Assembly (NCBI GenBank): GCA_023301335.1
Contig: JALZVA010000211.1
Location: forward strand, 1-6,473
Direction of reading: 5' to 3'
DNA length: 6,473 nt
Origin: Akkermansiaceae bacterium
Lineage (GTDB): Bacteria; Verrucomicrobiota; Verrucomicrobiia; Verrucomicrobiales; Akkermansiaceae
Part shown: positions 6,354 through 6,473 of the stretch, one piece after another
Position numbering within the stretch: position 1 is the stretch's first letter
Layout: every line of letters begins with the position of its first letter
Translations under genes and position numbers: made by a program
Notes under the pieces: generated by a model
What the model saw: only the letters and a program-made list of their open reading frames with translations
What the model was told of the DNA's origin: nothing
The model's database searches: none

Positions 6354-6473
6354 TTAGCTATAGAGAGCTTTCATGGCTTTTCGTAAATCTTCTACCATGA
6401 GCAGAATCATTGGAAGGAGGACGAGGGTGATCAGTGTGGCAAAGGCCACGCCGAAGGCAAGAGAGGCTGCCAT
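6354..6473 (-). CDS. RND efflux permease, C-terminal 39 residues only
   Basis: Reading leftward from the right edge, an open frame without a stop runs to TAA at 6356-6354. Its product contains SLAFGVAFATLITLVLLP followed by a hydrophobic stretch and VEDLRKAMKALYS. This is the last transmembrane helix and cytoplasmic tail of AcrB/HAE1-type resistance-nodulation-division transporters, whose usual form is SLAFGVLFATxxTLxLVPxLYxxxED. The bulk of the gene lies right of the window, so the ATG at 6473 is an internal Met and substrate class cannot be judged. In its own direction it is followed by the DoxX gene. Confidence 0.85.
   Translation of the reverse strand: MAASLAFGVAFATLITLVLLPMILLMVEDLRKAMKALYS

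Noticed and set aside
1..6473. Mobile element, phage, CRISPR or defence island
   Set aside because: No transposase, integrase, terminal inverted repeats, regularly spaced repeats or known defence domains are present, and the identifiable genes are metabolic or envelope genes of even composition.

Overview
This window comes from a bacterial chromosome. By eye its base composition is in the middle 40s % G+C. The TrpA type, several AT-rich leaders without a clear Shine-Dalgarno sequence, and the mix of folP, DoxX and RND genes with small lineage-type hypotheticals fit Verrucomicrobiota (Planctomycetes-Verrucomicrobia-Chlamydiae group), possibly a marine or salt-exposed member. This assignment is an inference from protein flavour. 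No rRNA or other marker is present to prove it. There is no tRNA, rRNA, CRISPR array, insertion sequence or phage gene.

Layout. (1) Positions 1-2436, + strand: the 3' part of a large fused enzyme of compatible-solute metabolism. The C-terminal half of a glucosyl-3-phosphoglycerate synthase (GpgS) is joined in frame to a complete GH13 subfamily 18 phosphorylase of the glucosylglycerate-phosphorylase type. The true start lies left of the window. (2) Positions 2470-2505: a strong bidirectional terminator between converging genes. (3) Positions 2527-2724 (-): a 65-residue hypothetical protein. Positions 2873-3673 (-): trpA, the tryptophan synthase alpha chain, with no trpB beside it. (4) A divergent intergenic region of about 130 bases, then a tight three-gene + strand run at 3808-5794: folP (dihydropteroate synthase), a very basic 64-residue protein and a 306-residue protein with one N-terminal membrane segment. 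(5) Converging on that run, on the - strand, a DoxX-family membrane protein (5871-6308), preceded in its own direction by the last 39 codons of an RND efflux permease (6354-6473), cut by the right edge.

Functionally, the most interesting gene is the first. It places an enzyme that makes phosphorylated glucosylglycerate and one expected to break down or reversibly form glucosylglycerate in a single polypeptide. That suggests controlled turnover of an osmolyte. The rest is a patchwork of housekeeping (tryptophan and folate biosynthesis) and envelope genes. Two uncharacterised genes ride in the folP transcription unit and are good targets for naming.
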